Counted from the stretch's first letter, positions 1 to 9,116 are shown. The stretch is 64,000 bases of DNA from Marivivens sp. (GCA_017643845.1 JAEPMR010000004.1:1-64000), one strand, 5' to 3'. Program-made: numbers and translations. The notes: generated from the sequence alone by a model not told the origin.

Positions 1-122
1 CCATCCGGTTCAAGGACACTGACACCGTGGGAACGACAGGGCTGGGGCTCTATCTGGACCTGACAGCCAACGGTATGTCCTTTGATCTGGGAGCCGCGGA
101 ATACGGGATTTCCCGTCAATAA
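1..122 (+). CDS. 3' end of an unidentified protein (partial)
   Basis: An open frame enters from the left edge and ends at TAA (120-122), giving about 39 C-terminal residues that finish EYGISRQ. The segment has alternating hydrophobic residues (GLGLYLDL, MSFDLGAA), which suggests a beta-rich end, but I do not recognise the family. A strong hairpin 22 nt after the stop supports this being a true gene end. Confidence 0.5.
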   Translation, partial: IRFKDTDTVGTTGLGLYLDLTANGMSFDLGAAEYGISRQ

Positions 123-143
123 CGATCCATTGCGCGAGTTCGG

Positions 144-178
144 GCGGCGCGGCTGGGATCTCTGGCCGCGCCGCTTTG
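144..178 (+). terminator. Rho-independent-type hairpin after the partial gene
   Basis: A perfect 10-bp stem (gcggcgcggc at 144-153, its complement at 165-174) with an 11-nt loop is followed by a short T-containing tail (ctttgcgttt). It sits between the stop of the partial gene and the OsmC-like gene. The tail is weak, so efficiency is uncertain. Confidence 0.6.
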
Positions 179-281
179 CGTTTGATGGGAAAGAGTAATG
201 ACTGCGGGGTTTTCTTTGGCAATGCGAGGCGTATGGTCGGGCCAGATCGCGCGAGCAGCGCCAGAGAACGGAGACACGCGG

Positions 282-743
282 ATGTCAGACCTATCCATCG
301 AATTGCATTGGCAGCGGGTCGAACCTGTATTGAAGCCAAACAAATATTCGGCCCAGCATACGGTGATCTACAACCCGCAGACTGATGTTTCGGTGGATGC
401 GGCGCCGGATTATGGTGGTGACCCTGACAGCACCAACCCCGAACAGGCTCTGGCCTCGGCGCTGTCGAGCTGCCACATGATGACGTTTCTGGCGCTGGCG
501 GCGAAGGCGGGCTGGCCGGTGGCAAGCTACTATGACCGCGCGACGGCTCATCTGGGGCGGAACCCTGATGGCAAGATGAGTGTGACGCGGCTCGATCTGG
601 CGCCGGTGGTACGGTTCGACACCGGCTTTAGCGTGAGTGACGCGGAGATGGAGGTGATGCAGGAGCGGGCGCACCGGTACTGCTTTGTTGCGAATTCGCT
701 GGCCGATTTCGTGGAAGTGAACATCCATCCCGGGCGGGCCTGA
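282..743 (+). CDS. OsmC family peroxide-reducing protein
   Basis: The 153-residue product matches the small OsmC/Ohr fold. These proteins are cytoplasmic thiol peroxidases that reduce organic hydroperoxides with two conserved cysteines. Both are visible: C64 in SSCHMMTFLALAA at the start of the central helix, and C134 in RYCFVANSL. I chose the ATG at 282 because GGAG lies about 8 nt upstream and homologues begin at this point; an in-frame ATG at 198 would add 28 residues that do not look like the family. It stands alone, between a terminator and a separate secreted-protein gene. OsmC versus Ohr cannot be settled by eye, so no gene symbol is given. Confidence 0.85.
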   Translation: MSDLSIELHWQRVEPVLKPNKYSAQHTVIYNPQTDVSVDAAPDYGGDPDSTNPEQALASALSSCHMMTFLALAAKAGWPVASYYDRATAHLGRNPDGKMSVTRLDLAPVVRFDTGFSVSDAEMEVMQERAHRYCFVANSLADFVEVNIHPGRA

Positions 744-932
744 GCGCGAGATTGCCCTGCATGGGGCCAAGCGGTTCGCCGCCCAAAGCGCCGGACATCG
801 GGGGCGTTATTGAATAACAGACATGCAAATCGCTAGATGTGGCCTATCAGAGCCGCAGGCGGGACGCTGCCCGACTCAGGCTTGCCAAATTCAACCGACG
901 CGCCGCCAGATGGCGGGCATATGGAGCAAAAA

Positions 933-1580
933 ATGAAGATACTGACCCTTGCCGCTGCGACAGCTTTACTGGCCTCCCAGACGCTGGCCGGAAGCTATGA
1001 AACCCGCTGCACCACCCAGAGCGTGCCGTATGAGGAGGTTGTGCGCGGTGGATCGCCGGAGAATGTCCTCGGCGGAGCGATTATCGGGGGACTGCTGGGT
1101 AAGGCCGCGACCGGCGATGACGGTGCCGCAGCGATTGGCGCCATCATCGGGGGTGCGGTGGCGAACGAGCGCAGCTCGCAGACTGTCACCCGCTACGAGG
1201 ACGTGGAAACCTGCACGAATGTTTTCGTTCCCGACCGGATCGCGGATGAGGACGAGCTGAAGGCCATCCTTCGCGACCTGAATGCGGGGCGCACCGTCAG
1301 CCGCGAGACGACAATGGATGTGCAATACACCATCGGCGTGTCCTATGACGGCAAGTGGGGGCCGAAATCCCGCGCAGCCGCTGCGGAATATCTGGCTGGC
1401 TACGAACCGGACGCCCCTGCCGAGCCGGAAGCGGACGAAGATACAGGCCTGACACTCTACTCCCTTATGGTGAATGACGTGGTTGTCGTCAGCTCGCCCG
1501 ATGTGGCGGCGATTGACCAGATCAAGAAAGCGCTGGCGGAAGCGGGTGTCGACTCCGCGATTTTTGTCGATCTTCAGTAA
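933..1580 (+). CDS. Secreted glycine-zipper protein with a peptidoglycan-binding-like tail
   Basis: The 215-residue protein starts with a signal peptide (MKILTLAAATALLASQTLAG). A glycine-zipper membrane segment follows at about residues 47-77 (GGAIIGGLLG, then GAIIGGAVANE), the pattern of outer-membrane lipoproteins and Rick_17kDa-type proteins. After this come a Cys pair and a segment GVSYDGKWGPKSRAA that resembles the core of PG_binding_1 domains. The ATG at 933 is chosen because GGAG stands 6 nt upstream and the signal peptide begins there. An intrinsic terminator follows, so it is probably a single-gene unit. The role is likely envelope structure; no enzyme motif is seen. Confidence 0.7.
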   Translation: MKILTLAAATALLASQTLAGSYETRCTTQSVPYEEVVRGGSPENVLGGAIIGGLLGKAATGDDGAAAIGAIIGGAVANERSSQTVTRYEDVETCTNVFVPDRIADEDELKAILRDLNAGRTVSRETTMDVQYTIGVSYDGKWGPKSRAAAAEYLAGYEPDAPAEPEADEDTGLTLYSLMVNDVVVVSSPDVAAIDQIKKALAEAGVDSAIFVDLQ

Positions 1581-1604
1581 AACGAACTGAAACCGGATCT
1601 ATTG

Positions 1605-1633
1605 GCCGTGGCGGGCGACTGCCGCGGCTTTTT
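1605..1633 (+). terminator. Rho-independent terminator
   Basis: An 8-bp stem (gccgtggc 1605-1612 with gccgcggc 1621-1628, one U-G pair) and an 8-nt loop are followed directly by TTTTT (1629-1633). It closes the glycine-zipper gene 25 nt after its stop. Confidence 0.85.
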
Positions 1634-1760
1634 CATGTCTGGGCGCAGTCACCACCCCGAAAGAGAGGGCGGCTAGTCTCATATGGATACTTGAAAGGTG
1701 CGGCCATTGCGCTCAATCGCCTCAATGCAGGGAAGGCGAACGTATTTGTGGAGCGACGCG

Positions 1761-2876
1761 ATGATCAGACTTATAGCAACCACCCTATTCATGAGCCTGA
1801 TCTGGGTGGTGCCGGCCCTGGCTGCCTGCGCCAATTACGAGGGGCAGGAAGATGCACCAGCGGTGCTGTTGTGTGAGGCTGGAACGTGCACGGAGGCGAC
1901 GCTGTCCTACGAATGCGGGAACGCCTTTGGTGCACAGTTCGGATATTCGAACGGGCTGTCGATCGACTGTGTGGCGGAAAACGGTGCGTCTGAATGCGCG
2001 GTCAGCCTGAATGGGCGGCGCATCACAGGCGGGCTAAGTTGCACAAATCTGAACGGCTCTCAGGGCTGCACCTCGGCGCTGGCGACGGTCTGTGCGCCTT
2101 ACATGCCGGGGATACGCGGCTCATTCGATGCCCTACCCGTGGTGGAGCGGATGCTGGCGCAGGAACTTTTGCAGACCTACGGCCACTACCCCTATGACAT
2201 GGCGATTGACGGGGTCTGGGGTGCGGGCACGCAAGCGGCGATGGAGCGGTTCTGCCGCAGCGATCTGCAATACATCAATTTGGAAGCGGGAAATGTCACG
2301 GTGCGCGAGGCGGCCTCTATCCCGCAACGGCTGGCGGACCTGATGCGACTGGTCCACGCCGATTATGAGGCCGAAGCGGAGGGCGACATGGCCGAATGGG
2401 AGGCCGCACAAGCGGGCTTCCTGCGCGATTTCCCATCTCAGATGTTCGATTGCCAGCCGACGAACGACGGGCATTTCTCGACCATGGGCACGCTGTTTTT
2501 CTCGGTCTTTGACGATCCTTATTACGGCGCGATCCGCTACATGGAATTCAACGGTCTGCGCCCTGTAGAGTATCAGGCGATGCTGTCGTTTTACGATTTC
2601 AACACAAACCAGCCATCGTGGTGGGGGCAGTTCGTCGCGACGGACCTAGAGCATGTCGAGGAAAGCCGGAGCTACGGGACCATTGTCGGTGTGACGGACG
2701 AGAACCTGCTGATTTCGGATGTGTCCTTTGTGCAGATCGCAGGCGAGTTGACGATCAACGGCTCCGGCGGACCGACGACGTTTTCCTGCGTGCGGCTGGA
2801 TGACCGCGAGACGGTGGAGAACAACTTCAGCTATTTCCAATCCTTCGTGAGCAACTACCAGAACGAAAATCTGTAG
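1761..2876 (+). CDS. Secreted cysteine-rich protein with a peptidoglycan-binding-like motif
   Basis: The 371-residue product has a signal peptide ending near ALAAC (residues 19-23). Cys residues are frequent in the first 111 residues (23, 38, 43, 52, 70, 79, 94, 103, 111), suggesting disulfides in the periplasm. Residues 139-165 (TYGHYPYDMAIDGVWGAG, TQAAMERFC) match the DGxWGxxT core of PG_binding_1 domains, the same motif type seen in the preceding gene. The C-terminal half is not recognised. I chose the ATG at 1761 because it begins the signal peptide and has GGAG upstream; an upstream in-frame start at 1698 would bury the signal. Function unknown, probably a cell-wall-associated exported protein. 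Confidence 0.65.
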   Translation: MIRLIATTLFMSLIWVVPALAACANYEGQEDAPAVLLCEAGTCTEATLSYECGNAFGAQFGYSNGLSIDCVAENGASECAVSLNGRRITGGLSCTNLNGSQGCTSALATVCAPYMPGIRGSFDALPVVERMLAQELLQTYGHYPYDMAIDGVWGAGTQAAMERFCRSDLQYINLEAGNVTVREAASIPQRLADLMRLVHADYEAEAEGDMAEWEAAQAGFLRDFPSQMFDCQPTNDGHFSTMGTLFFSVFDDPYYGAIRYMEFNGLRPVEYQAMLSFYDFNTNQPSWWGQFVATDLEHVEESRSYGTIVGVTDENLLISDVSFVQIAGELTINGSGGPTTFSCVRLDDRETVENNFSYFQSFVSNYQNENL

Positions 2877-2908
2877 CAACGACCGCCACGCCGAATGCTT
2901 TCCCGAGA

Positions 2909-2951
2909 GGCGGTTTCCTATGGTCTGACTATGGGGAAACGCCGTTTGGCG
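2909..2951 (+). other. Two mutually exclusive hairpins in the leader before the antiporter operon
   Basis: The 293-nt space between the secreted protein and mnhA holds no gene. In it, 2909-2918 (ggcggtttcc) can pair with 2935-2943 (ggaaacgcc, one bulge). The end of that stem overlaps a smaller hairpin, 2940-2943 with 2948-2951 (cgcc-gttt-ggcg). No T-run follows, so this is not a standard terminator. The rest of the space shows no other clear signal. Confidence 0.3.
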
Positions 2952-3169
2952 GCAACAGTGCCGAGGAAAGCACATCTGCAAATCTAACATGGTTTGCGAC
3001 TCCTTCCGTAATCCAGACTTGCGGTCGTGCTAACTGCGACTAATTTGAGTAAAGTTGTCAGGACTGTTTTCGGACCGGACGCTTGTCGTTAAGGTGGCGC
3101 GAAGCGTTGCCCAAAAGCAGTGGGGTGGTTATGCGCAACCGTCCTGAGATATTTTTATAGGATCGAGCC

Positions 3170-6049
3170 GTGTCATTACTTCTCGTTGTTGCCCTGCCTT
3201 TCTTCGGAGCACTTCTGCCTGGGGTCATGAATTCGGCCGGTCGCGCGGCCTGTGCCGGCGTGACCTTCACCGTATCGCTGATCGCCTTTATCGGGCTTTT
3301 GACCAATCTGCCGACCGTGCTGGCGGGCGAGGTGGTGACGGCGCGGGTGGAGTGGATACCGGCGCTGGGACTGAATTTCACGCTGATGCTCGATGGTCTG
3401 GGCTTCTTTTTCGCGTTTCTGATCCTTGGGATCGGCTTGCTGATCATCACCTATGGTCGGCATTACCTGAGCCGTGATGACAATATGGGCGAGTTTTTCA
3501 CCTATCTCCTGCTGTTTCAGGGCGCGATGGTGGGGATCGTTCTCAGCGACAACGTTTTGTTGCTGCTAGTTTTCTGGGAGCTGACCTCTCTGTCTTCCTT
3601 CCTGCTGATCGGCTATTGGAAACATCTGCCAGAGGGCCGTCAGGGTGCGCGGATGGCGCTGGCAGTGACGGGTATGGGCGGGCTGGCGATGATCGGCGGG
3701 ATGCTGATCCTCGGTCAGATCGTCGGCAGCTATGACCTGAGCGTGATCCTGCAAAACCGCGCGCTGATACAGGCCGATCCGCTCTATGTTCCGGCGCTCA
3801 TTCTGATCCTTCTGGGATGTTTTACCAAATCGGCGCAGTTCCCGTTCCATTTCTGGCTGCCGCACGCAATGGCCGCGCCAACGCCCGTGTCGGCCTATCT
3901 GCATTCGGCGACCATGGTGAAGGCGGGTATTTTCCTGATGGCGCGGATGTGGCCGGTTCTGTCCGGCACGCCGGAATGGTTTGTGATCGTCACCACGGCG
4001 GGCCTGATCACAATGGTTCTGGGAGCGGTGATCGCGCTATTCAAACACGACCTGAAGGCGCTTTTGGCATTTTCTACGGTCAGTCATCTGGGCCTGATCA
4101 CGATGCTGCTGGGCACGGGAACGGCGTTTGGCGCAATGGCGGCTGTTTTCCACATTCTCAACCATGCGACGTTCAAGGCGGCGCTTTTTATGTCTGCGGG
4201 GATTGTCGATCACGAAGCGCATACGCGCGATATTCGCCGTCTGGGGGGGTTGCGCCGGCTGATGCCAGTCACATTCGGGATCGCCACGCTTGCGGCGCTG
4301 TCGATGGCGGGGATTCCGTTTCTCAACGGGTTCTTGTCGAAAGAGATGATGCTGGAAGAGGCGACCCATACGATGCTGTTCGGCAGCGAGTGGCTGGTGC
4401 CTGTATTGGCGACGGTCGGGTCGCTCTTCTCGGCGGCCTATTGCTTCCGGTTTATCGGGCATACGTTCCTCGGCCCGGTGCGGGACGACTACCCGCACAA
4501 GCCGCATGATCCGGGTGCGGGAATGTGGGTTCCGCCTGCGATTTTGGTGACGCTGGTGGTGGTGATCGGTGTCGCGCCGTTTCTGGTGCAGGATTTCGTG
4601 TTTCTGGTGGCGAAAGCCGTCATCGGGGACGTGGCGATGCTCGAAGTCAAATATATCAAGATCTGGCACGGTCTGGTGCCAGCTCTGTATATGTCGATCA
4701 TCGCGGTTGTCGGCGGTCTCGCCCTGATGCTGATCTACAAGCCCCTGCTCAAGGTATGGGAGACCACACCACGGCCAGAGGCGAAGGTCATTTTCGAGGC
4801 CATTGTTGAAGCCGCAGCGCGGATGGCGCAGAGCATCATCCATCCGCTGCACAACGGATCGTTCACCCGCTACGCGATGATCGGGCTCGTGGCGATGATT
4901 GCCGCGGGATACCATGCGTGGACGACCGGAACCGTCGCGGAGCCGGTGCGTGAGTTGCAAGCCGCGGGTGCTGTGCCGATTGCGGGCTGGGGGATGCTGG
5001 TGGCGGCGACGGCGGGGCTGGTGCTGCTGCATCGCAACCGGCTGCTGGCGCTGATCCTTATCGGGATCGTGGGGCTGATGGTGTCTATCGGATTTGTATA
5101 TCTGAGTGCGCCGGACCTCGCGATGACGCAGTTTACGGTCGAGGTCGTGACCATCATCCTGTTGTTGCTGGCGCTGAATTTCCTGCCGAACCAGACCCCT
5201 GTGGAAAGCACCGTCCTGCGGCGTATCCGTGATGCGGCGGTGGCAGTGGCGGGTGGTCTGGCGACGTTCGCGCTGGCCTATCACTACATGCTGCGGGAGG
5301 CAGTCACGACGCCGATTTCGGAATTTCATCTGGCGAATTCCTACAAGGGCGGTGGCGGCACGAACGTCGTCAACGTGATCCTCGTCGATTTCCGCGGCTT
5401 CGACACCTATGGCGAGATCATCGTGCTGGGAATTGCGGCGCTGCTGATCTACGCGCTGACGGAGTCGTTGCTGAACGGCCCAGTGCGGCGGCGGCTGTTG
5501 AACCGCGTCCCGGACCAGCCGAGGGCGGGCGACATGCATCCGATGATGATGGTGGTTCTGACCCGCGTGATCATGCCGGTCGTTCTGCTTGTGGGGTTCT
5601 ATATCTTCCTGCGCGGACACAACGAACCGGGTGGCGGTTTTATCGCCGGTCTGATCGTCTCGATCGCGGTGGTGATGCAATATATGGCGAGCGGCTTTGC
5701 GTGGACGTCAGCACGGCTGCGCTATCCCTATCACGGGGTCATCGGCGCGGGCGTTCTGGTCGCGGGGTTCACGGGGATCGGATCGTGGTTCGTCGCGCAG
5801 CCCTTCCTGACCTCGGCCTTCACCTATGTCCGCATCCCGCCGTTCGACAAATTCGAGCTGGCGACTGCGGCGCTGTTTGACCTTGGCGTCTTCCTCGCCG
5901 TTGTAGGGGCAGTGATGCTCTCACTGGAAAGTTTCTCTAGGCTGGCGCGGCGTGCGGATATGCCGGATGCGGAATTCCCGATGGACATTGATCCGTCACG
6001 GTCCGACCCGCCGCCGGTTCAGACGGCCGAATTGAAGGAGGGCAACTGA
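3170..6049 (+). CDS. mnhA: Mrp/Pha monovalent cation:H+ antiporter, fused A and B subunits
   Basis: This 959-residue membrane protein is the large subunit of the multi-subunit Na+(K+)/H+ antiporter. The N-terminal two thirds resemble NuoL/MrpA: the proton-antiporter domain with the conserved segments KSAQFPFHFWLPHAMAAPTP and VSAYLHSATMVKAGI, and conserved lysine/glutamate in membrane helices. A DUF4040/MbhD-like part follows, and the C-terminal part from about residue 785 (MHPMMMVVLTRVI, NEPGGGFIAGL) is a complete MnhB domain. The A-B fusion is therefore real and resembles PhaAB of rhizobia. Start is GTG at 3170 with AGGA upstream; an earlier ATG frame is closed by a stop. First gene of the operon mnhA(B)-C-D-E-F-G; mnhC starts 2 nt after the stop. 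Confidence 0.92.
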   Translation: MSLLLVVALPFFGALLPGVMNSAGRAACAGVTFTVSLIAFIGLLTNLPTVLAGEVVTARVEWIPALGLNFTLMLDGLGFFFAFLILGIGLLIITYGRHYLSRDDNMGEFFTYLLLFQGAMVGIVLSDNVLLLLVFWELTSLSSFLLIGYWKHLPEGRQGARMALAVTGMGGLAMIGGMLILGQIVGSYDLSVILQNRALIQADPLYVPALILILLGCFTKSAQFPFHFWLPHAMAAPTPVSAYLHSATMVKAGIFLMARMWPVLSGTPEWFVIVTTAGLITMVLGAVIALFKHDLKALLAFSTVSHLGLITMLLGTGTAFGAMAAVFHILNHATFKAALFMSAGIVDHEAHTRDIRRLGGLRRLMPVTFGIATLAALSMAGIPFLNGFLSKEMMLEEATHTMLFGSEWLVPVLATVGSLFSAAYCFRFIGHTFLGPVRDDYPHKPHDPGAGMWVPPAILVTLVVVIGVAPFLVQDFVFLVAKAVIGDVAMLEVKYIKIWHGLVPALYMSIIAVVGGLALMLIYKPLLKVWETTPRPEAKVIFEAIVEAAARMAQSIIHPLHNGSFTRYAMIGLVAMIAAGYHAWTTGTVAEPVRELQAAGAVPIAGWGMLVAATAGLVLLHRNRLLALILIGIVGLMVSIGFVYLSAPDLAMTQFTVEVVTIILLLLALNFLPNQTPVESTVLRRIRDAAVAVAGGLATFALAYHYMLREAVTTPISEFHLANSYKGGGGTNVVNVILVDFRGFDTYGEIIVLGIAALLIYALTESLLNGPVRRRLLNRVPDQPRAGDMHPMMMVVLTRVIMPVVLLVGFYIFLRGHNEPGGGFIAGLIVSIAVVMQYMASGFAWTSARLRYPYHGVIGAGVLVAGFTGIGSWFVAQPFLTSAFTYVRIPPFDKFELATAALFDLGVFLAVVGAVMLSLESFSRLARRADMPDAEFPMDIDPSRSDPPPVQTAELKEGN

Positions 6050-6050
6050 T

Positions 6051-6401
6051 ATGGAATTGATCGTTGCCTCTGCCATCGGGGTGCTGACGGCTGCGGGGAT
6101 TTACCTCGTGCTGCGGCTCAGAACTTTTCCGGTGATCCTCGGAATGTCGCTGCTCACCTATGCGGTGAATGTGTTCCTCTTTGCATCCGGTCGGCTGACA
6201 ATTGGCGCGCCGCCCATTCTGGACGATGCGGCAATCACCTATACCGACCCTCTGCCGCAGGCGCTGGTTCTGACGGCGATTGTGATTTCGTTCGGGATGA
6301 CGGCGGTTGTCGTGATGATCGGTCTGGGTGCCTATCTGGGATCGGATGACGACCATGTTGACGATCAGCCGGAGTCAGATGCATCGGAGGAACGGCCATG
6401 A
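6051..6401 (+). CDS. mnhC: Mrp antiporter subunit C
   Basis: The 116-residue protein has three hydrophobic segments and resembles NuoK/MrpC (LRTFPVILGMSLLTYAVNVFLF, then LPQALVLTAIVISFGMTAV). Subunit C is a small membrane subunit of the Mrp complex needed for assembly and cation exchange. A strong AAGGAGGG site lies inside the end of mnhA. The gene ends with a 4-nt overlap with mnhD, typical of translational coupling. The acidic C-terminal tail (SDDDHVDDQPESDASEE) probably lies in the cytoplasm. Confidence 0.92.
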   Translation: MELIVASAIGVLTAAGIYLVLRLRTFPVILGMSLLTYAVNVFLFASGRLTIGAPPILDDAAITYTDPLPQALVLTAIVISFGMTAVVVMIGLGAYLGSDDDHVDDQPESDASEERP

Positions 6402-7942
6402 CCCACTGGATCATCCTTCCCATCGTGCTTCCGGCGCTGCTGGCCCCGTTCATGGTGCTGACGGCACGCCACCATATCGGCATCCAGCGGGTATTTTCGC
6501 TGGCGGGGATCGTGGGGCTTATCGCGCTGTCAATCGGGCTGGTCTGGCAGGTTTCGGACGGCTCGGTGATTTACTACCGGCTAAGTGACTGGGCCGCGCC
6601 GTTCGGGATCGTGATTGTCGGGGACCGGCTTTCAACATTGATGGTGCTGCTGACCTCGGTGCTGGCGCTCTTTGTGCTGCTCTATGCCATCGGTTCGAAA
6701 TGGGATGAACGCGGGCGGCATTTCCATGCGCTGTTCCAGTTCCAGCTGATGGGCATTCTGGGCGCGTTTCTGACGGGCGACCTGTTCAACCTCTTTGTGT
6801 TCTTCGAGGTTCTGCTGATTGCATCCTACGGGCTGATGATTCACGCGGGCGGCAATGCCCGGCTGCGGGCGGGCGTGCAATATGTGCTGTTCAACCTGAT
6901 CGGCTCTACCCTGTTTCTGTTTGCACTCGGGTCGATCTATGCCGAGACCGGCACCCTGAACATGGCGGATCTCGCCCAGCGCGTCACGCTGATCGGTGCG
7001 GAGGAGACCGTCGGCATCCGTATCGCAGCGGTGCTCTTGCTGCTGGTGTTTGCCATCAAGGCCGCGCTCGTACCGCTGCATTTCTGGCTGCCGTCGAGCT
7101 ACGCCGAAGCACCCGCGCCCGTCGCGGCGCTGTTTGCGATCATGACCAAGGTGGGCGCCTATGCCATCATCCGTGTCTATACGATGATCTTCCCTCCTGA
7201 ACTGGAAGTCACCAGCGGGATGCACGATCTCTGGCTACTGCCTGCGGCGCTGGTCTCACTCGCGATCGGCATGATCGGTGTGCTGGCTGCACGCAAGCTG
7301 GACCGTCTGGTTGCGTTCTCGATCATCGGGTCGATGGGCATGGTGATGGTGGCGATTTCGCTGTTCACGCCTTCGAGCATCGGTGCGGCGCTCTATTACA
7401 TTGTCCATTCGACGCTGGCCGGAGCGATCCTGTTTCTGATCACCGATCTGGTGCGGACGGGGCGTGGAACGCTGGACCTGACTGCGCAACCCCCGATGAT
7501 GGGAACCCATATGACGGCGGGCATGTTCTTTGCCGGAGCCATTGCGATGGCAGGCCTGCCGCCGCTTTCGGGCTTTCTGGGAAAGCTGATGGTTCTGGAT
7601 GCGGCATATAGCGACGATCTGGTCGTCTGGGTCTGGGCGATTGTTCTGTCGTCGAGCCTGATCAGCGTCGTCGGATTTGCCCGCGCCGGGAGCATCGTTT
7701 TCTGGAAGGCGCTTGGAACGCAGGCTACAGTCGAACCGGCGACAGACCTGTCACGGCCGAGCGCTCTCGCCTATGCGGCCATTGGCGGGCTGTTCGCGCT
7801 CTTGGTGGCGCATACGGTATTTGCCGGAACGGTACATAGCTACACCACCGAGATTGCCGAAGAGCTGTTTGACCATGAGAGCTATTTCTCACTGGTGCTC
7901 GATACGCCGGGCAAGCTGAGCAACCCCAAGGAGGCACACTGA
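6398..7942 (+). CDS. mnhD: Mrp antiporter subunit D
   Basis: The 514-residue polytopic protein is a member of the NuoM/NuoN/MrpD proton-antiporter family. Visible family marks are the glutamate in LFNLFVFFEVLLIASYGLM, the segment KAALVPLHFWLPSSYAEAPAP with its conserved Lys, and AGLPPLSGFLGKLMVLDA. MrpD works with MrpA in proton translocation. It overlaps mnhC by 4 nt (ATGA) and is followed after 1 nt by mnhE. Length is usual for the family. Confidence 0.93.
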   Translation: MTHWIILPIVLPALLAPFMVLTARHHIGIQRVFSLAGIVGLIALSIGLVWQVSDGSVIYYRLSDWAAPFGIVIVGDRLSTLMVLLTSVLALFVLLYAIGSKWDERGRHFHALFQFQLMGILGAFLTGDLFNLFVFFEVLLIASYGLMIHAGGNARLRAGVQYVLFNLIGSTLFLFALGSIYAETGTLNMADLAQRVTLIGAEETVGIRIAAVLLLLVFAIKAALVPLHFWLPSSYAEAPAPVAALFAIMTKVGAYAIIRVYTMIFPPELEVTSGMHDLWLLPAALVSLAIGMIGVLAARKLDRLVAFSIIGSMGMVMVAISLFTPSSIGAALYYIVHSTLAGAILFLITDLVRTGRGTLDLTAQPPMMGTHMTAGMFFAGAIAMAGLPPLSGFLGKLMVLDAAYSDDLVVWVWAIVLSSSLISVVGFARAGSIVFWKALGTQATVEPATDLSRPSALAYAAIGGLFALLVAHTVFAGTVHSYTTEIAEELFDHESYFSLVLDTPGKLSNPKEAH

Positions 7943-7943
7943 C

Positions 7944-8444
7944 ATGGCACGTGCTTACCGCTGGCTATTCCCACACCCGTTCCTCACGCTGTTGCTGGCA
8001 GCGGTTTGGGTGATGCTGCAAAACCAGATCAGCGCAGGGATGGTCGTCTTTGGCCTGATCCTGGGCACGATCATTCCGCAGATCACCTCGGTCTGGTGGC
8101 CGGACCGGCCGAAGAGCATCCGGCTGGGCAAGATGTTCAGCTATGTAATCGTGGTGCTGTGGGACATTATCGTCGCCAATCTTCAGGTCGCGTGGATCGT
8201 GCTGTCGGTGCCGAATGCGCGGCTGAAGCCGGCATGGATCGTGGTGCCGCTCGAACTGAAGCAGCCTGAGGCAATCACGGTGCTGGCCGGAACGATCACG
8301 CTGACACCGGGGACGGTCTCGGCCGATCTCTCGAACGAGGGGCACAGTCTGCTTGTTCATGTGCTGCACACCGATGATCCCGATGCCGTGCGGGATGACA
8401 TCAAGAACCGCTACGAACGCCGCCTGCTGGAGATTTTCGCATGA
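7944..8444 (+). CDS. mnhE: Mrp antiporter subunit E
   Basis: The 166-residue protein has the MnhE layout: N-terminal membrane segments (FLTLLLAAVWVMLQNQISAG, VVFGLILGTIIPQI), a third hydrophobic segment with DIIVANLQVAWIVL, then a soluble domain with the family signature TVLAGTITLTPGTVSADLS. MrpE raises antiporter activity in the complex. The gene is preceded by GGAGG within the mnhD end and overlaps mnhF by 4 nt. Confidence 0.92.
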   Translation: MARAYRWLFPHPFLTLLLAAVWVMLQNQISAGMVVFGLILGTIIPQITSVWWPDRPKSIRLGKMFSYVIVVLWDIIVANLQVAWIVLSVPNARLKPAWIVVPLELKQPEAITVLAGTITLTPGTVSADLSNEGHSLLVHVLHTDDPDAVRDDIKNRYERRLLEIFA

Positions 8445-8728
8445 TGTCCATTGAAGGGTTTTTCGATATTGCACTGATCATCGCGCTGGTGGCGCTGGCA
8501 ACCGGCCAGATCCTCTCCATGGTGCGTCTGGTCATCGGGCCGACAACGGGGGACAGGATCCTGGCGCTCGACACCATGGTGATCAATGCGCTGGGCCTCA
8601 TCATCGTGCTGGGCATTCATCAGGGGGTGAAAGTCTATTTCGAAGTGGCGCTGCTGGTCGCGATGCTCGGTTTCGTTTCGACGGTGGCGCTGGCGCGCTT
8701 CCTGCTGCGGGGAGACATTATCGAATGA
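8441..8728 (+). CDS. mnhF: Mrp antiporter subunit F
   Basis: The 95-residue product has three membrane helices and the MnhF pattern (RLVIGPTTGDRILALDTMVINALGLIIV). The subunit is a small membrane part of the Mrp complex, homologous to bile-acid-resistance-like proteins. The start is either ATG 8441 (overlapping mnhE by 4 nt) or the next codon ATG 8444; the overlap form follows the operon style. It overlaps mnhG by 4 nt. Confidence 0.9.
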   Translation: MMSIEGFFDIALIIALVALATGQILSMVRLVIGPTTGDRILALDTMVINALGLIIVLGIHQGVKVYFEVALLVAMLGFVSTVALARFLLRGDIIE

Positions 8729-9087
8729 CACTTTCCATGCTGGCAACACTGGGCGCTGCGCTGTCGCTCCTTATCGGATCTGGCTTTGTGATCGTGGGGG
8801 TAATCGGGCTGCTGAAGTTCAACGATCCGATGACACGGCTTCATGCGCCGACGAAGGTCGGAACGCTGGGCATCGGGATGCTGCTGCTGGCCTCGATCCT
8901 GAATGCGATGGCGGCAGGCGATCCTTCGATGCACGAACTCCTGATTATGGCTTTCCTGTTTGTCACGGCCCCTGTTTCCGCGAATTTCATCGCGAAGGTC
9001 AGCATTCACAAACGAACCTGCGAGGCACCGCCAAAGCCCCTGAAAGACGGCACATGGTCAACGCTCGACGCCCCAAAAGACGAGTAG
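8725..9087 (+). CDS. mnhG: Mrp antiporter subunit G
   Basis: The 120-residue protein shows the MnhG/PhaG signature: GSGFVIVGVIGLLKFNDPMTRLHAPTK split over residues 12-40, then a short segment TKVGTLGIGMLLLAS and a final hydrophobic helix with TAPVSANFIAK. It completes the Mrp set needed for function (A/B fused, C, D, E, F, G). It is the last gene of the operon; a perfect dyad 30 nt downstream may end transcription. Confidence 0.92.
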   Translation: MTLSMLATLGAALSLLIGSGFVIVGVIGLLKFNDPMTRLHAPTKVGTLGIGMLLLASILNAMAAGDPSMHELLIMAFLFVTAPVSANFIAKVSIHKRTCEAPPKPLKDGTWSTLDAPKDE

Positions 9088-9116
9088 GATTCCGTCGCAA
9101 GGTTTCCTCTCAGTCA

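Noticed and set aside
4037-5680. 547-codon open frame antisense to mnhA
   Set aside because: It is rich in His, Arg and Gln, has no family similarity and lies fully opposite a conserved antiporter gene; a high-GC shadow frame.
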